Below are positions 24,889 to 34,261 of a stretch of DNA of 64,000 bases, piece by piece (the first letter of the stretch is position 1; each line of letters opens with the position of its first letter). Both the position numbers and the translations under genes were made by a program. The DNA lies in the NCBI GenBank assembly GCA_963819695.1, contig CAWFXD010000001.1, positions 248,001-312,000 of the forward strand, written 5' to 3'. The stretch comes from DASZIT01 sp963819695 (GTDB taxonomy: Bacteria; Actinomycetota; Acidimicrobiia; Acidimicrobiales; RAAP-2). The notes beneath the pieces are model-generated. The model had not been told where the DNA came from. It worked only from the letters and a program-made list of their open reading frames with translations, and searched no databases.

Positions 24889-26237
24889 TCAGTCTCCTGT
24901 CGATGGCGTCGAGTCCGCAGCCGCCGCCGGACCGGACCCCGTAACAGTACCGCCGCCCCCATCAACGGCAGCACCGTGAAAGGCGTCGCCGGGGAGGGCG
25001 ATGGCTTCTGGATGGCGGCGCTGGGCGCGGTGGTCAACGGGGCGCCGGCAATCGGGGTCCCACCGCCACGCACCTGGCCATCGGCGGCCGAGGCGGTGTT
25101 GATGGCCACCGGCGCCGCCGGCGTGAAACCGGGCTGGGAGGCGGCCCCCACCCCGTTGCCGAACTCGGTGGAACATCCGGCCGCCGGGCTGATCGGCGGA
25201 GCCACCTTGGGGGTCGAATAGGTCTGGGCCGCCGGGGTGAGCACCGGAGGGAGGATCAGGCGGGTGCGCAGGTATTCCTGGTTGGTGCGGGCCGGATCGC
25301 TGGCCGTCAACTGCCGGGCCGGCCCGGTGACCGACAACCCTTCGACGGCTCCGAAGAATTCCTGGTTGTTGGCCAGGTCGGAAGTGAGGTTGTTGAGATT
25401 GGTGGGTTGCGACAGGTTGGTGGTGAGGGCGCCGAGGTCATGGACCACGCAGGCCAGGTTCGGTCGCTCGGCCACGATCAGCTGGTTGAGGAGCTGGGTC
25501 GAGCCCGCCCCGGTGTCGAGCAGGCTCAGGAAGTTCGACTGCTGGACGGTCAGGACGTTCAACAGGGCGGCGGTGTTGGCCAGAGCCGATGTCAACTGGG
25601 GTGACGACGCGGTGACGGTGTCGAGAACCGGCGGGGCACTGGCCAGCAGCGATTTGAACGCCTGCTGGAAGGCCAGGAATTCCTGGGCGAACTGGGTCCC
25701 CGAGGTGATGATGGTGTGGACGTTGGCGGCGTTCCCGTTGAGGGCGGTCGCCGTCTCGTGGAGCAGGGTGTTCAGATTGTCGACCGGGATGGCCGCCAGG
25801 AACTGGGTGGCGGTGGCGATGACCTGTCCGATGTCGGCCGGCGCGCCCCCGGGGGCGACCGGAATTTGTGCCCCGGCCCGCAGCGGGGGAGCGGTGCCGC
25901 CCCGCTGGGGCACCAGGTCGATCTGTTGCTCACCGAGGGTGTTGGCGATCTCGATCTCCGCGGCCACGTCGCCGGGGACCTTGACCCCGGGGTTGATGGC
26001 CATGTTCACCTTGGCCCCGGCCGGCGTCAGCGACACCGAGCGGACCGTCCCCACCTGCACGCCGTTGAGGGTCACCGAGAAGTTCGAGTAGATCCCGTAG
26101 GCGTTGGGGAGGAGGGCGGAGACCGGTGTCGTCGATTCGAACGGGTTGCCGAGCAGATTGATCAGGCCGAAGACGATCAACACGCCGGCGATCACGAAGA
26201 AGGTGATGAGGTTGGTGATGATCCGGCGGGTGATCAC
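24885..26237 (-). CDS. mceF: MceF, MCE-family substrate-binding protein
   Basis: MceF is the sixth MCE/MlaD-domain protein of the lipid-import complex. The 450-residue protein has an N-terminal membrane helix, then the MCE domain (YGIYSNFSVTLNGVQVGTV) and long helices rich in Asn, Gln and Leu (residues about 125-300). The extracytoplasmic tail is Pro/Ala/Thr-rich. Unlike typical MceF it ends with LPLMGAAVLLRG and an Arg-rich tail, which resembles a weak sorting signal or a second membrane segment. The GTG overlaps the mceE stop. Confidence 0.88.
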   Translation of the reverse strand: MITRRIITNLITFFVIAGVLIVFGLINLLGNPFESTTPVSALLPNAYGIYSNFSVTLNGVQVGTVRSVSLTPAGAKVNMAINPGVKVPGDVAAEIEIANTLGEQQIDLVPQRGGTAPPLRAGAQIPVAPGGAPADIGQVIATATQFLAAIPVDNLNTLLHETATALNGNAANVHTIITSGTQFAQEFLAFQQAFKSLLASAPPVLDTVTASSPQLTSALANTAALLNVLTVQQSNFLSLLDTGAGSTQLLNQLIVAERPNLACVVHDLGALTTNLSQPTNLNNLTSDLANNQEFFGAVEGLSVTGPARQLTASDPARTNQEYLRTRLILPPVLTPAAQTYSTPKVAPPISPAAGCSTEFGNGVGAASQPGFTPAAPVAINTASAADGQVRGGGTPIAGAPLTTAPSAAIQKPSPSPATPFTVLPLMGAAVLLRGPVRRRLRTRRHRQETE

Positions 26238-27220
26238 TTGGAGGACCCACAGGTGAAGGCCGGATTCGCCGAGGACCCACCGCCGGGAAGGCCACAGATG
26301 ATCAGGTCGGTGAGGATCTGCACCTGGTTGTCCTTGGTCACCTGCTGGAGGGCGGTGTTGTGGCCGGGGAGGAACTGCAGGAAGCTCCCCAGGTCGTTCT
26401 CGGTCGCCTGCAACGATTGGACGGTCGCGGCCAAGCCGGTCAACTGGTCGTCGATCTGCGGGGTATAGGAGGAGAGGATGTTGCTGCTCTGCACGGACAG
26501 GTCGTTGAGCGACTGGAGCAGGGTCACCAGGCGGTCGGACTGGTTGGCCAACACCCCGGTGGTCTGGGACAGGGTGGAGATCGCCTGGGCGTTCTGGGCC
26601 GCCTCCGGGGCGAGGGTGGCCGACAGCTGGTCGGCATTGGTGATCAGTGACTGGATGGTGGAGGTGCGCCCGGCATAGCCGTGGATGACGGTGTTCAAGC
26701 TGTCGAGCAGGCTGCGGAGGTTGCTGCCCTGGCCGCCGAAACCCTGGGCGGAGTTGGCCACCAGGTCGGCCAGTTGGGTGCTGTTGACGCCACCGATGAC
26801 GGTCGCCCCCGCCGATAGGAGTTGGGCGATGCCGGGTTGCACCGAGGTGTCGCCGATGATCTGCCCGGTGTGCAGCGGGCCCCCGGGGTGGGAGGGGTCG
26901 GGGATCAGGTCGACGTACTGCTCGCCGAGCAGTGAGGTCCGGCGCAACTGGGCGGAGATGTTCTGGGGAACGTCGGCGGACTGGTTCAACACCATGGTCA
27001 CCTTGGCCTCGGTGCCGACCAGGGAGATGGAGATGACGTGGCCGACCGGGATCGAGGCCATCTGCACCGATGCCCCGGTGGACAGGTCGCCGATGTCGGC
27101 GAATTTGGCCGAGGTGGTGAGGGTGGCCGGGGACTGGAAGGGAAGGTTGCAGCCGGTGACCGCCAGTCCCCCGGCGAACAGGAGGACCAGAGCCAGACGG
27201 AGGCGGCGGGAGAGGGTCAT
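26234..27220 (-). CDS. mceE: MceE, lipoprotein MCE-family protein
   Basis: MceE is the lipoprotein member of the Mce complex. The 328-residue protein has a signal peptide ending in the lipobox LAVTGC, with Cys as the lipidated residue. The MCE domain follows (FADIGDLSTGASVQMASIPVGHV), then a long helical region. The C-terminus is short, with a CGLPGGG...FTCGSS cysteine pair. The ATG at 27220 lies one base after the mceD stop. Lipidation would anchor the complex on the outer face of the plasma membrane. Confidence 0.92.
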   Translation of the reverse strand: MTLSRRLRLALVLLFAGGLAVTGCNLPFQSPATLTTSAKFADIGDLSTGASVQMASIPVGHVISISLVGTEAKVTMVLNQSADVPQNISAQLRRTSLLGEQYVDLIPDPSHPGGPLHTGQIIGDTSVQPGIAQLLSAGATVIGGVNSTQLADLVANSAQGFGGQGSNLRSLLDSLNTVIHGYAGRTSTIQSLITNADQLSATLAPEAAQNAQAISTLSQTTGVLANQSDRLVTLLQSLNDLSVQSSNILSSYTPQIDDQLTGLAATVQSLQATENDLGSFLQFLPGHNTALQQVTKDNQVQILTDLIICGLPGGGSSANPAFTCGSSK

Positions 27221-27221
27221 C

Positions 27222-28604
27222 TCAGAGATCCCCCAACAGGCTCTTGAGCAACCCCCCGAGTCCACCGCCGGACGACGGAGGTGCGGACGGGACGGTGGGC
27301 AGTGGCGGGAGCTGGGAGATGCCCGGGGTGGACAGTGACGGTGCCTCCGGACCCGCCGAGGCCGCCGACGGGGCGGTGGTGGCCGTCGGGGGTTGGATGT
27401 CGGCGGCGCCCGGGATCATGGTCATCCCCTTGGCCATCAGCGCAGCCAGGGCGGTGGCCGACGGGCCGCCCCCCGGCCCGCTGGTCAGCTGGTTCAGGAT
27501 CGAAGGGATGACCGACAACAGCGGGTCGAAGAACCCCGAGTTGGGATTGCCGCAGACCCCCAGGGTCTGGAGGGTGGCGGCGGGCAGTCCGGAGGCATGG
27601 TTGGCCAGCAACCGGCGGCAGATGCCGGCCAGCCGGTCGCGGATGTAGCCGGATACCGACGAGGCGGTGGTCCCCGCCGACAGCGCCAGGTTCAGGTTGA
27701 GCCAGTTCTGGGCGGGGTCGTAGGCCCGCCCGGCGGCGGCAAACAGCAGATTGGTCGAGTTGAGCAGGGTGTCGAGATTGCCGAGGTTGGCCGAGACCGT
27801 CCGGGTGACCTGGGTGACGCCGGCCACGTCGTTCTCCAGCGGGACCAGGTTCGGGCCCAGGAACTCCGAGAGCTGGTTGGTGGCGCCGGCCAGGTCACTG
27901 ATGGCGGTGCCCAACTGGGCCTGATGCGAAGCCACCACCGCGGAGACCGTGTTGTAGTCGGTGATGAGATTGGAGAGGGTGGTGGTCCGGGTCTGGAGGG
28001 TGGCGGTGATCTGAGCCAGCGAGGTGGTGAGCTGCCCGAGATTGTTCCCCTGTTGGGCCAGCAGTTGGATGGTGCCGGCGGCGTTGCCCAACAGCTGGTT
28101 GAGCGAGGCACCCTGGCCCGACAGGTCCTGGGACAGGTTGGTGATCAGATTCCCGGTGGCCTGGGGATCGACCTGGGACAGAAAGCTCTGGACGTCCTTC
28201 AGGAGCTGGTCGGTGGACACCGGAACCGACGTCCTGGACAGCGGGATGGTGGTTCCCGCCGACAGTTTCTGCCCGCCGGTGTAGCCGGGGGACAGTTCGA
28301 TGGAGGGCTCGCCGAGCACCTGGGGGGACACCAGCGCCGCCTGCACTCCGGCGGGGACCGGGTACTTGGTCTGCACATCCATGGACACCAGGACGGTGTT
28401 GCCGGTGTTGACGACGTCGGTCACCGTCCCGACCGGAGCACCGAGCATCTCGACCGAGTTCCCCGGGAACAGCCCGTTGGCGCTGGCGAACACCGCCTTC
28501 ACCGGATAGGTGGGGGTGGACTTGAGCACGGTGACCGAGGCCACCCCGACGACGATGGCGATCACCACCACGATGGTGCCGAGGGCGAGGAGCCGGCGTC
28601 TCAT
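27222..28604 (-). CDS. mceD: MceD, MCE-family protein
   Basis: The 460-residue protein has one N-terminal helix (LALGTIVVVIAIVVGVASV), the MCE domain (KAVFASANGLFPGNSVEMLGAPVGTV) and a long Gln/Asn/Ser/Thr-rich helical region to about residue 300. A Pro/Ala/Ser-rich tail ends in a Gly/Leu-rich segment. In Mce complexes these helices form the lipid-conducting tube. The ATG overlaps the mceC stop (ATGA). Confidence 0.9.
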   Translation of the reverse strand: MRRRLLALGTIVVVIAIVVGVASVTVLKSTPTYPVKAVFASANGLFPGNSVEMLGAPVGTVTDVVNTGNTVLVSMDVQTKYPVPAGVQAALVSPQVLGEPSIELSPGYTGGQKLSAGTTIPLSRTSVPVSTDQLLKDVQSFLSQVDPQATGNLITNLSQDLSGQGASLNQLLGNAAGTIQLLAQQGNNLGQLTTSLAQITATLQTRTTTLSNLITDYNTVSAVVASHQAQLGTAISDLAGATNQLSEFLGPNLVPLENDVAGVTQVTRTVSANLGNLDTLLNSTNLLFAAAGRAYDPAQNWLNLNLALSAGTTASSVSGYIRDRLAGICRRLLANHASGLPAATLQTLGVCGNPNSGFFDPLLSVIPSILNQLTSGPGGGPSATALAALMAKGMTMIPGAADIQPPTATTAPSAASAGPEAPSLSTPGISQLPPLPTVPSAPPSSGGGLGGLLKSLLGDL

Positions 28605-29842
28605 GATCCGCCTCCCGGGTTCCCCAGACCCAGGATGCCGGCGAGGCCGTTCCCCAAGGTGGGATTGGTCGTGGTGGTGGTGGGGTTCGACGGTGCCCGG
28701 GTCGTCGTGGTGGAGGAGGAGCCCGAGCTGTTCCCCGCGGTGGCCGGCGCCGGGGTGGCCGGGGTCACCGGGGTGGTGCCGACCAGGGGCCCGTTCTGCT
28801 GGCTGCAGGGGAGCGGGTCGGGGCCCAGTGACTGGGTGAGGACCATGTCAAGGGTCCCGCAGGCTCCCAGCACCCCTTCCAGGGGGGTGGAGCCGAGCAC
28901 GTTGAAGAAGATGTTTCCCCAGCTCACCGGGGTGGATCCCGACGAGCCGATGGACGAGAAACCGGTAATGGCCGCCGCCGCGCTCGACACTCCCTGGGCC
29001 AGGTCGAGCTGATGCTGGGAGAGGACCCCGAGTACCGACTGGAGCTGGGTCACCGTCGCCTGGAGCTGCGGGCGGTTGTTGGTGACCAGGGTGTTGATCT
29101 GACCGGCGGCCTGCTGGGTGTTGTCGATGAGGTTTCCGAGGTCGGTGCCTTTCTGGGCCAGGCTGCCGATCACGGTGGTGAGGTTGTCGATGGCCGATCC
29201 CAGTTCGCTGTCATGGGAGGCCACCGTCTGGGAGAGGGTGTTGGCGGCGGCAATCAGCTGGCTCACCTGGGTCTGACGTTGGTTGATCACCCCGGTGAAC
29301 CCGTTCAGCCCGCTGATGATCTGGGCCACCTGCTGCTGCTTGCCCCGGGTGATGGTGGCCAGCGAGGTGATGAGTTGGTTGATGGCGGTGGCGTCGGATT
29401 TGGTCAGCAGCCCCCCGGCGATGTTCTGGATGTTCTGGAACTCGACCGGGATCGAGGTGTTGGTCAGCAGCGCCCCGTCGCCCAGCGGGTGGTTCCATCC
29501 GCTGACCGGCTTGAGGTCCACCACCAGCTGGCCGAGCAGGGTCTCGACACTGATGGCGGCGGTGGTGTTCTTGGGCAGGACCACCCCCTGGTTGATGGTC
29601 ATGTCCACCGTCACATGGTTCCCGTTGAGGTCGACCGACTTGACCTTGCCGACGGCCACCCCGGCCAGCAGCACACTGGCGTTCGGCCCCATGCCGGCGG
29701 CATTGGAGAATCGTGCCTTCACCGTGTACCCGGACGAGAAGGTGCTGGCGTTGAAGGCGAAGACGGCCAACACCGCCACCAGCGTCACCGTCACCACCAC
29801 GATCCCGATCCGACGGGGGTTGCGGTCGGTGAACGCCTTCAC
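28601..29842 (-). CDS. mceC: MceC, MCE-family protein
   Basis: The 413-residue protein starts with a GTG that overlaps the mceB stop; longer readings into mceB lack any start signal. It has an N-terminal helix (IGIVVVTVTLVAVLAVFAF), the MCE domain (KARFSNAAGMGPNASVLLAGVAVGKV), a long predicted coiled region with regular Leu, Ile and Gln, and a Thr/Pro-rich tail. Order and spacing place it as the third MCE protein of the locus. Confidence 0.9.
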   Translation of the reverse strand: MKAFTDRNPRRIGIVVVTVTLVAVLAVFAFNASTFSSGYTVKARFSNAAGMGPNASVLLAGVAVGKVKSVDLNGNHVTVDMTINQGVVLPKNTTAAISVETLLGQLVVDLKPVSGWNHPLGDGALLTNTSIPVEFQNIQNIAGGLLTKSDATAINQLITSLATITRGKQQQVAQIISGLNGFTGVINQRQTQVSQLIAAANTLSQTVASHDSELGSAIDNLTTVIGSLAQKGTDLGNLIDNTQQAAGQINTLVTNNRPQLQATVTQLQSVLGVLSQHQLDLAQGVSSAAAAITGFSSIGSSGSTPVSWGNIFFNVLGSTPLEGVLGACGTLDMVLTQSLGPDPLPCSQQNGPLVGTTPVTPATPAPATAGNSSGSSSTTTTRAPSNPTTTTTNPTLGNGLAGILGLGNPGGGS

Positions 29843-30996
29843 GACTGACCACCGCTTCCGGCCACCATCTGGAGCATCGACTCCGGCGACGAGCTCGCAG
29901 CCGCGCCCGACGTGCCGGTGGTGGCTCCGCTCAACGACGGCGGGGCACCGCCGAAGGGACCAGAGCCGGGCGGCGGGTTGCCCCCGTTGTTGTAGAAGCA
30001 GGTGGTCTCGCCGGCCAGACAGGTGTAGACGGACTTGACCTGGAACCACTGGCCGAAGTTGGAGATGAGGGTGTAGGGATTGAAGCCCGCCCCCAGCGAG
30101 GACAGCCCGGCACTCAGGCTCTTCTCGTGGTCCTGCACCACCGAGGTCACCGACTGGAGGTCACTGATGGTGGTAGCCAGGTTGCCCTGGTTGGACTGGA
30201 CCACCGCGGCGATCTGACCGGTGAACTTGGACAGGTTGGTGACCACCGTGTCCAGCAGGTCGTTGTGGGCGGCGAAGGTCTGGGACACCGACTGGAGGTT
30301 GTCGAGCAGGCTGCCCAGGTCCGAGCTCTTCTGGGCCAGGGCGGTGAAGACCTGGTTGAGGGCGTCGATCACTTGACCGACCTGGGTGTCGAGCGAACCG
30401 ACGGTCTGGGCGACGGTGGCCGAGTCGTTGATCAGCTGGTCGACCTTGTCCTGATTCCCCTGCAGGGCGGCGAGCACACTCTGGACGAAGGTGTTGGCCT
30501 GGGCCGGGTTCACCGCCGAGAGGAACGGGCCGAGGGCGTTGAGGAAGGCGCCCACGCCGGGATCGGCGATCGACTGGGACAGGGGGATGACGTAGCCGGC
30601 CTGGATGTCCGGGCCGGAGGACCCCGGATACAGGTAGAGGAACTGCTGGCCGAGCACGTTGTTCTGCTGCAGCCCGGACTTGGTGCTCGAACGCAGGTGC
30701 ACGTCGTTGTTGATGGAGAAGGTCACCAGGGCATGGCCACGCTGGACGCTGATCCCGGTCACCTGGCCCACGGTGACCCCGGCGATCTTCACTGCGTTGT
30801 TGGGCTGGAGGCCGGTGACGTCGGCCAGCTGGGCCTGGTAGGTGGTCCGGTGGGTGAACAGGGAGATGTTGCCCACCCGGACGGCCAGCGCCACCAGCAG
30901 CACCAGGGCCACGACGACGAACACCCCGAACTTGAGCAGGGTGGGGAGGTGGCTCTTCCGGCCGGAGGAGGATCGGCGCCAGGGCCAGCGGGCCAT
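29839..30996 (-). CDS. mceB: MceB, MCE-family protein
   Basis: The 385-residue protein has a basic N-terminus, one membrane helix (FGVFVVVALVLLVALAV), the MCE domain (YQAQLADVTGLQPNNAVKIAGVTVGQV) and the NVLGQQFLYLYPG segment. Long helices follow, with a Gly/Pro/Ser-rich tail and two closely placed cysteines (YTCLAGETTCFY), a possible disulphide. The ATG overlaps the mceA stop as TGATG. Confidence 0.9.
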   Translation of the reverse strand: MARWPWRRSSSGRKSHLPTLLKFGVFVVVALVLLVALAVRVGNISLFTHRTTYQAQLADVTGLQPNNAVKIAGVTVGQVTGISVQRGHALVTFSINNDVHLRSSTKSGLQQNNVLGQQFLYLYPGSSGPDIQAGYVIPLSQSIADPGVGAFLNALGPFLSAVNPAQANTFVQSVLAALQGNQDKVDQLINDSATVAQTVGSLDTQVGQVIDALNQVFTALAQKSSDLGSLLDNLQSVSQTFAAHNDLLDTVVTNLSKFTGQIAAVVQSNQGNLATTISDLQSVTSVVQDHEKSLSAGLSSLGAGFNPYTLISNFGQWFQVKSVYTCLAGETTCFYNNGGNPPPGSGPFGGAPPSLSGATTGTSGAAASSSPESMLQMVAGSGGQS

Positions 30997-32264
30997 CAAA
31001 GGCCCCCGAGCAGCATGTTCAGGTAGCCCCCGAGGGACTGGGGAGCCGGCGAGGTCGGGGCGCCCAGCGCCTGGTAGACCTGCTGGGCCACGTTGTTGCC
31101 CTGCTGGGCGGTCGACGGGGCGGTGGCGGTGGTCGCCGCCGTGGTGGTGGCGGGCGGCGGGTTCAGCTGGTTGAAGTTCGCCGTCTGGGCCGAGCAGTCG
31201 AAGCCGCTACCGGCGGCTCCGAGGGCGGCCTGGAGGGGGGCCAGCGCGGCCAGCCCGCCGCTGGCCGGGGCGATCAGACTGCAGACGAGGTTGTTCACAT
31301 CGGAGAAATCGATGAACACCTGGAAGTAGGCGATCCTCGAGCCGTCGGGGAGGGTGTCGGCCGGGGAGAGGGAGAGGCGGTAGACGTACTGGTAGAGGCC
31401 GGTGATCGTCTGCCGGATGTTGGTCTCGTGGCTGAGGAGCACCCGGGTCACGTTGTCCCCGGTGGTCAGCAAGGTGGCGATGTCCGGTTGGTAGAGGCTC
31501 AGGAACTGGGCCAGATTCTCGGCGAACGGGTTGATGGACTCCAGCAGGCGCTGGAAGTTGTCCTGGGCCCGGTTGATGGCCGGCAGCGCGGTGTTGGCGT
31601 CCTGGGAGACGGTGTTCAGTTGGGAGGCCGCCGGCAACAGGGCGCCGTTGAGGGCGGCCAGCGAGTCGAGGGCAGTGAGCTGGGCACCGAGGGTGGAGCT
31701 CAGCAACGTCCCCAGCTTGGAGGCCTCGGCGATCCCGGTGGCGATCTCCGAACCGGCGCCGTTGGTGGCCTGGTCCAGCTCGGAAATGGACTGCGACAGG
31801 TCGGTGGTGTTGATCTGCTGGAGCAGGGGGTCGGCCACCGCCAGCAGGTCGGTGAGCTCGCTGGACACCGCGGTGTGGGGGATGGCGGCTCCGGGCTTCA
31901 GGTACGGGCCCCGCTGGCCGGTCGGCGAGGTGATGGCGACCGCGTCGGCGCCGAACAGGTTCTCGGGTTGGATGGTGGCGGTCCCGTTGGCCGGGAAGTG
32001 GAAGTTCGGGTAGAGGCTGAGGGTCAACTGGGCCGCCCGGTCGACCAGGGCGATGGAGTGGACGCGGCCGACCTGCACCCCGTCGAAGTCGACTTCGGCG
32101 CCGGGTTGGATCCCCTGGCCGGCGGAGGAGAACCGACCGGTCACCAGGTGGTTGCCGCTGTAGTCCCCCCCCACCGCGTTCTCGATCACTACCACCCCGG
32201 CCACCACCACCGCGATGGCGACCAGGACGACCGCGGTTCGTCCTAACCCGCTGAGCCGCCTCAT
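30996..32264 (-). CDS. mceA: MceA, MCE-family protein
   Basis: The first MCE protein of the locus, 422 residues. The ATG at 32264 overlaps the stop of the second YrbE gene (ATGA). An N-terminal helix (TAVVLVAIAVVVAGVVVIE) leads into the MCE domain (RFSSAGQGIQPGAEVDFDGV) and the NLFGADAVAI motif. A helical tube region and a cholesterol-uptake-type C-terminal segment follow, then a Thr/Ala-rich tail. Together MceA to MceF form a hetero-hexameric conduit for hydrophobic substrates. The substrate here is unknown. Confidence 0.91.
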   Translation of the reverse strand: MRRLSGLGRTAVVLVAIAVVVAGVVVIENAVGGDYSGNHLVTGRFSSAGQGIQPGAEVDFDGVQVGRVHSIALVDRAAQLTLSLYPNFHFPANGTATIQPENLFGADAVAITSPTGQRGPYLKPGAAIPHTAVSSELTDLLAVADPLLQQINTTDLSQSISELDQATNGAGSEIATGIAEASKLGTLLSSTLGAQLTALDSLAALNGALLPAASQLNTVSQDANTALPAINRAQDNFQRLLESINPFAENLAQFLSLYQPDIATLLTTGDNVTRVLLSHETNIRQTITGLYQYVYRLSLSPADTLPDGSRIAYFQVFIDFSDVNNLVCSLIAPASGGLAALAPLQAALGAAGSGFDCSAQTANFNQLNPPPATTTAATTATAPSTAQQGNNVAQQVYQALGAPTSPAPQSLGGYLNMLLGGL

Positions 32265-33079
32265 CCCACCAGCCTGGCCCCGGAGGAGGCCCCACTGAAC
32301 AGAACGGTCGACAGGAAGAAGTTGAGGACCACGACGGCGATGAGGGACATCCGGATGGCCCGGCCGGCGGCCACCCCCACCCCGGCCGGCCCTCCCTCGG
32401 CCGAATAGCCGTAGTAGCAGTGGATGAATGTCACCGCCACCACGAAGACCATCGCCTTGATGAACGAGTAGAGGACGTCCACCGGCGGCAGGAAGAGCTG
32501 GAAGAAGTGGTGATAGGTGCCCACCGACAGGTGGAAGAGGTCGGTGACCATCAGCTGGGAGGCGATGAAGCTGGCGAAGAGGGCGGCCAGATAGATGGGG
32601 ATCATGGTGATCAGGGCCGCCCACACCCGGGTGCCGACCAGGTAGGTCACGCTGTCCACCCCGATCACTTCGAGGGCGTCGATCTCCTCGGAGACCCGCA
32701 TGGCCCCGAGCTGGGCGGTGAACCCGGCGCCGACCTGGGCGGCGAACGCCAACCCGGCCACCAGCGGGGTGATCTCCCGGACGTTGGCCAGTGCCGAGAT
32801 GACCCCGGTGAAGGCCTGGGCCCCGATCTGGGACAGACCGGTGAACCCCTCGAGGCCGACTTCGGTGCCGGTGAAGAAGGCGATCCCGATCACCACGAAG
32901 AACATGCCGCCGCCGATCACCACCGCGCCGGCGCCGACGGTGATGTCGGAGACCAGCAGGGTGATCTCCCGGCGGTACTGAAGGGCGGCGGGGAGGGAGC
33001 GGATGGTCCGCAGCCAGAATCGGGTCTGCTTGTAGATGTATCCGACGGGGCCGTTGCCGATGGAGGTGGTGGCGGCCAT
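32261..33079 (-). CDS. yrbEB: YrbE/MlaE-family permease (second)
   Basis: One of two integral-membrane permease subunits of the Mce ABC-type importer. The 272-residue protein has about six hydrophobic helices and the MlaE signature AQVGAGFTAQLGAMRVSEEIDALEVIG, a cytosolic loop that contacts the ATPase. It starts directly after the stop of the first permease gene with no gap, and its stop overlaps mceA. Confidence 0.93.
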   Translation of the reverse strand: MAATTSIGNGPVGYIYKQTRFWLRTIRSLPAALQYRREITLLVSDITVGAGAVVIGGGMFFVVIGIAFFTGTEVGLEGFTGLSQIGAQAFTGVISALANVREITPLVAGLAFAAQVGAGFTAQLGAMRVSEEIDALEVIGVDSVTYLVGTRVWAALITMIPIYLAALFASFIASQLMVTDLFHLSVGTYHHFFQLFLPPVDVLYSFIKAMVFVVAVTFIHCYYGYSAEGGPAGVGVAAGRAIRMSLIAVVVLNFFLSTVLFSGASSGARLVG

Positions 33080-34006
33080 CTAGATGCCTCGCTGGGGGAT
33101 GAAGTTGAAATAGACCACCGTCAGCACGAAGTTGATGAAGAACGACACCATGAAGGTGATCACCACCGCCTGGTTCACCGCGTCCCCCACCCCCTTCGGC
33201 CCGCCCTTGGCGGTCATGCCCTTGTAACAGGCGACCATGGCGGCGATGAAGCCGAACACCACCGACTTGAACAGGGCCATGGCCAGGTCGGCCAGCTGGC
33301 TCAACTCGCCGAAGGTGGAAAAGAAACTGCTGGCGGTGATGTGGATGTCATGGGTCCCGAAGTAGAGGCCACCGGCGATGCCGGCCACCGACACGATGGC
33401 GTCGAGGAGGAACGCCACCACCATGGCGGCCAGCAGTCGGGGGAGGACGAGGCGCTGCAGCGGGTTGACGCCCATGACCTCCATGGCGGAGATCTCGTCA
33501 CGGATCTTGCGGGAGCCGATGTCGGCGCACATGGCCGAGCCGCCCGCCCCCGCGATCAGCAGGGCGGTGGCCAGCGGTGCCTGTTCCCGCACCACCGCCA
33601 GCACCATGGCCGCCCCGAGTTGGGACTGGGCGCCGATCTGCTGGAGCAGGCCACCGACCTCGAGGGCGATGACCGCCCCGAACGGCACCGAGATGAGGAT
33701 CAGGGGAAGGGTGGTGACCTTGGCCAGAAACCAGCACTGGTCGAGGAACTCGCCGACCGGGACTCCCTGCTTGAAGGCGAGCCGGAGGGCTTCGAAGCCG
33801 GAGGCGAACATCGCCCCGACCTCGCCGAGGAACCAGGAGATCTTCGGGAACAGCGGCGGCCGGGTGACCCGGTGGCGGGGGAGGACCGAGGAGGGCGCCG
33901 GCGGAACCTGGGGGATCTTCTCGGTGGGTGGCCCGATGACCGCGACCTGGGCGGTGTCCTCCCCCTCCCCGGCCACGCCCCCGTCGTGCCCTCTTTCTTC
34001 CGTCAC
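33080..34006 (-). CDS. yrbEA: YrbE/MlaE-family permease (first)
   Basis: The first gene of the mce operon, a 308-residue MlaE-type permease. A cytosolic N-terminus of about 60 residues is Pro-rich. The signature loop is SAMCADIGSRKIRDEISAMEVMG, followed by NPLQRLVLPRL. The GTG start is preceded by GGAGA 6 bases upstream. Its promoter must lie in the 255-base spacer shared with the divergent ATPase gene. Confidence 0.93.
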   Translation of the reverse strand: MTEERGHDGGVAGEGEDTAQVAVIGPPTEKIPQVPPAPSSVLPRHRVTRPPLFPKISWFLGEVGAMFASGFEALRLAFKQGVPVGEFLDQCWFLAKVTTLPLILISVPFGAVIALEVGGLLQQIGAQSQLGAAMVLAVVREQAPLATALLIAGAGGSAMCADIGSRKIRDEISAMEVMGVNPLQRLVLPRLLAAMVVAFLLDAIVSVAGIAGGLYFGTHDIHITASSFFSTFGELSQLADLAMALFKSVVFGFIAAMVACYKGMTAKGGPKGVGDAVNQAVVITFMVSFFINFVLTVVYFNFIPQRGI

Positions 34007-34261
34007 CCAGTCTCCGATGCCCCAGCTGATAAAGAAAACAAAAGGGCGACCCCCGCTCGGACCATGGTCCGGCGCTGTGCCCCAAACACTGCGATTGGGG
34101 AACTTACCGGATAGTCAGAACTTGCGGTAGTCAGCGGAGTCCCACGCCTGGGGCCAGCCTGCTGCCGCAAGGTCACCCTCGCCGTTCAGTTACATAGTTG
34201 GTGGTAGATAGTTGTACCCATCGGTGTGCGAGAACAACCAGAAGATGCGAGGATGAGGGCC
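34007..34261. promoter_or_regulatory. Divergent promoter region of the mce operon and its ATPase
   Basis: The spacer holds two direct-repeat pairs that could be operators. TAGTCAG occurs at 34112 and 34128 (16 bases apart), and ATAGTTG at 34194 and 34208 (14 bases apart). An AT-rich TTTGTTTTCTTTATC stretch lies 15-35 bases before the yrbEA start on the minus strand. No single promoter could be fixed with certainty. Confidence 0.5.
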
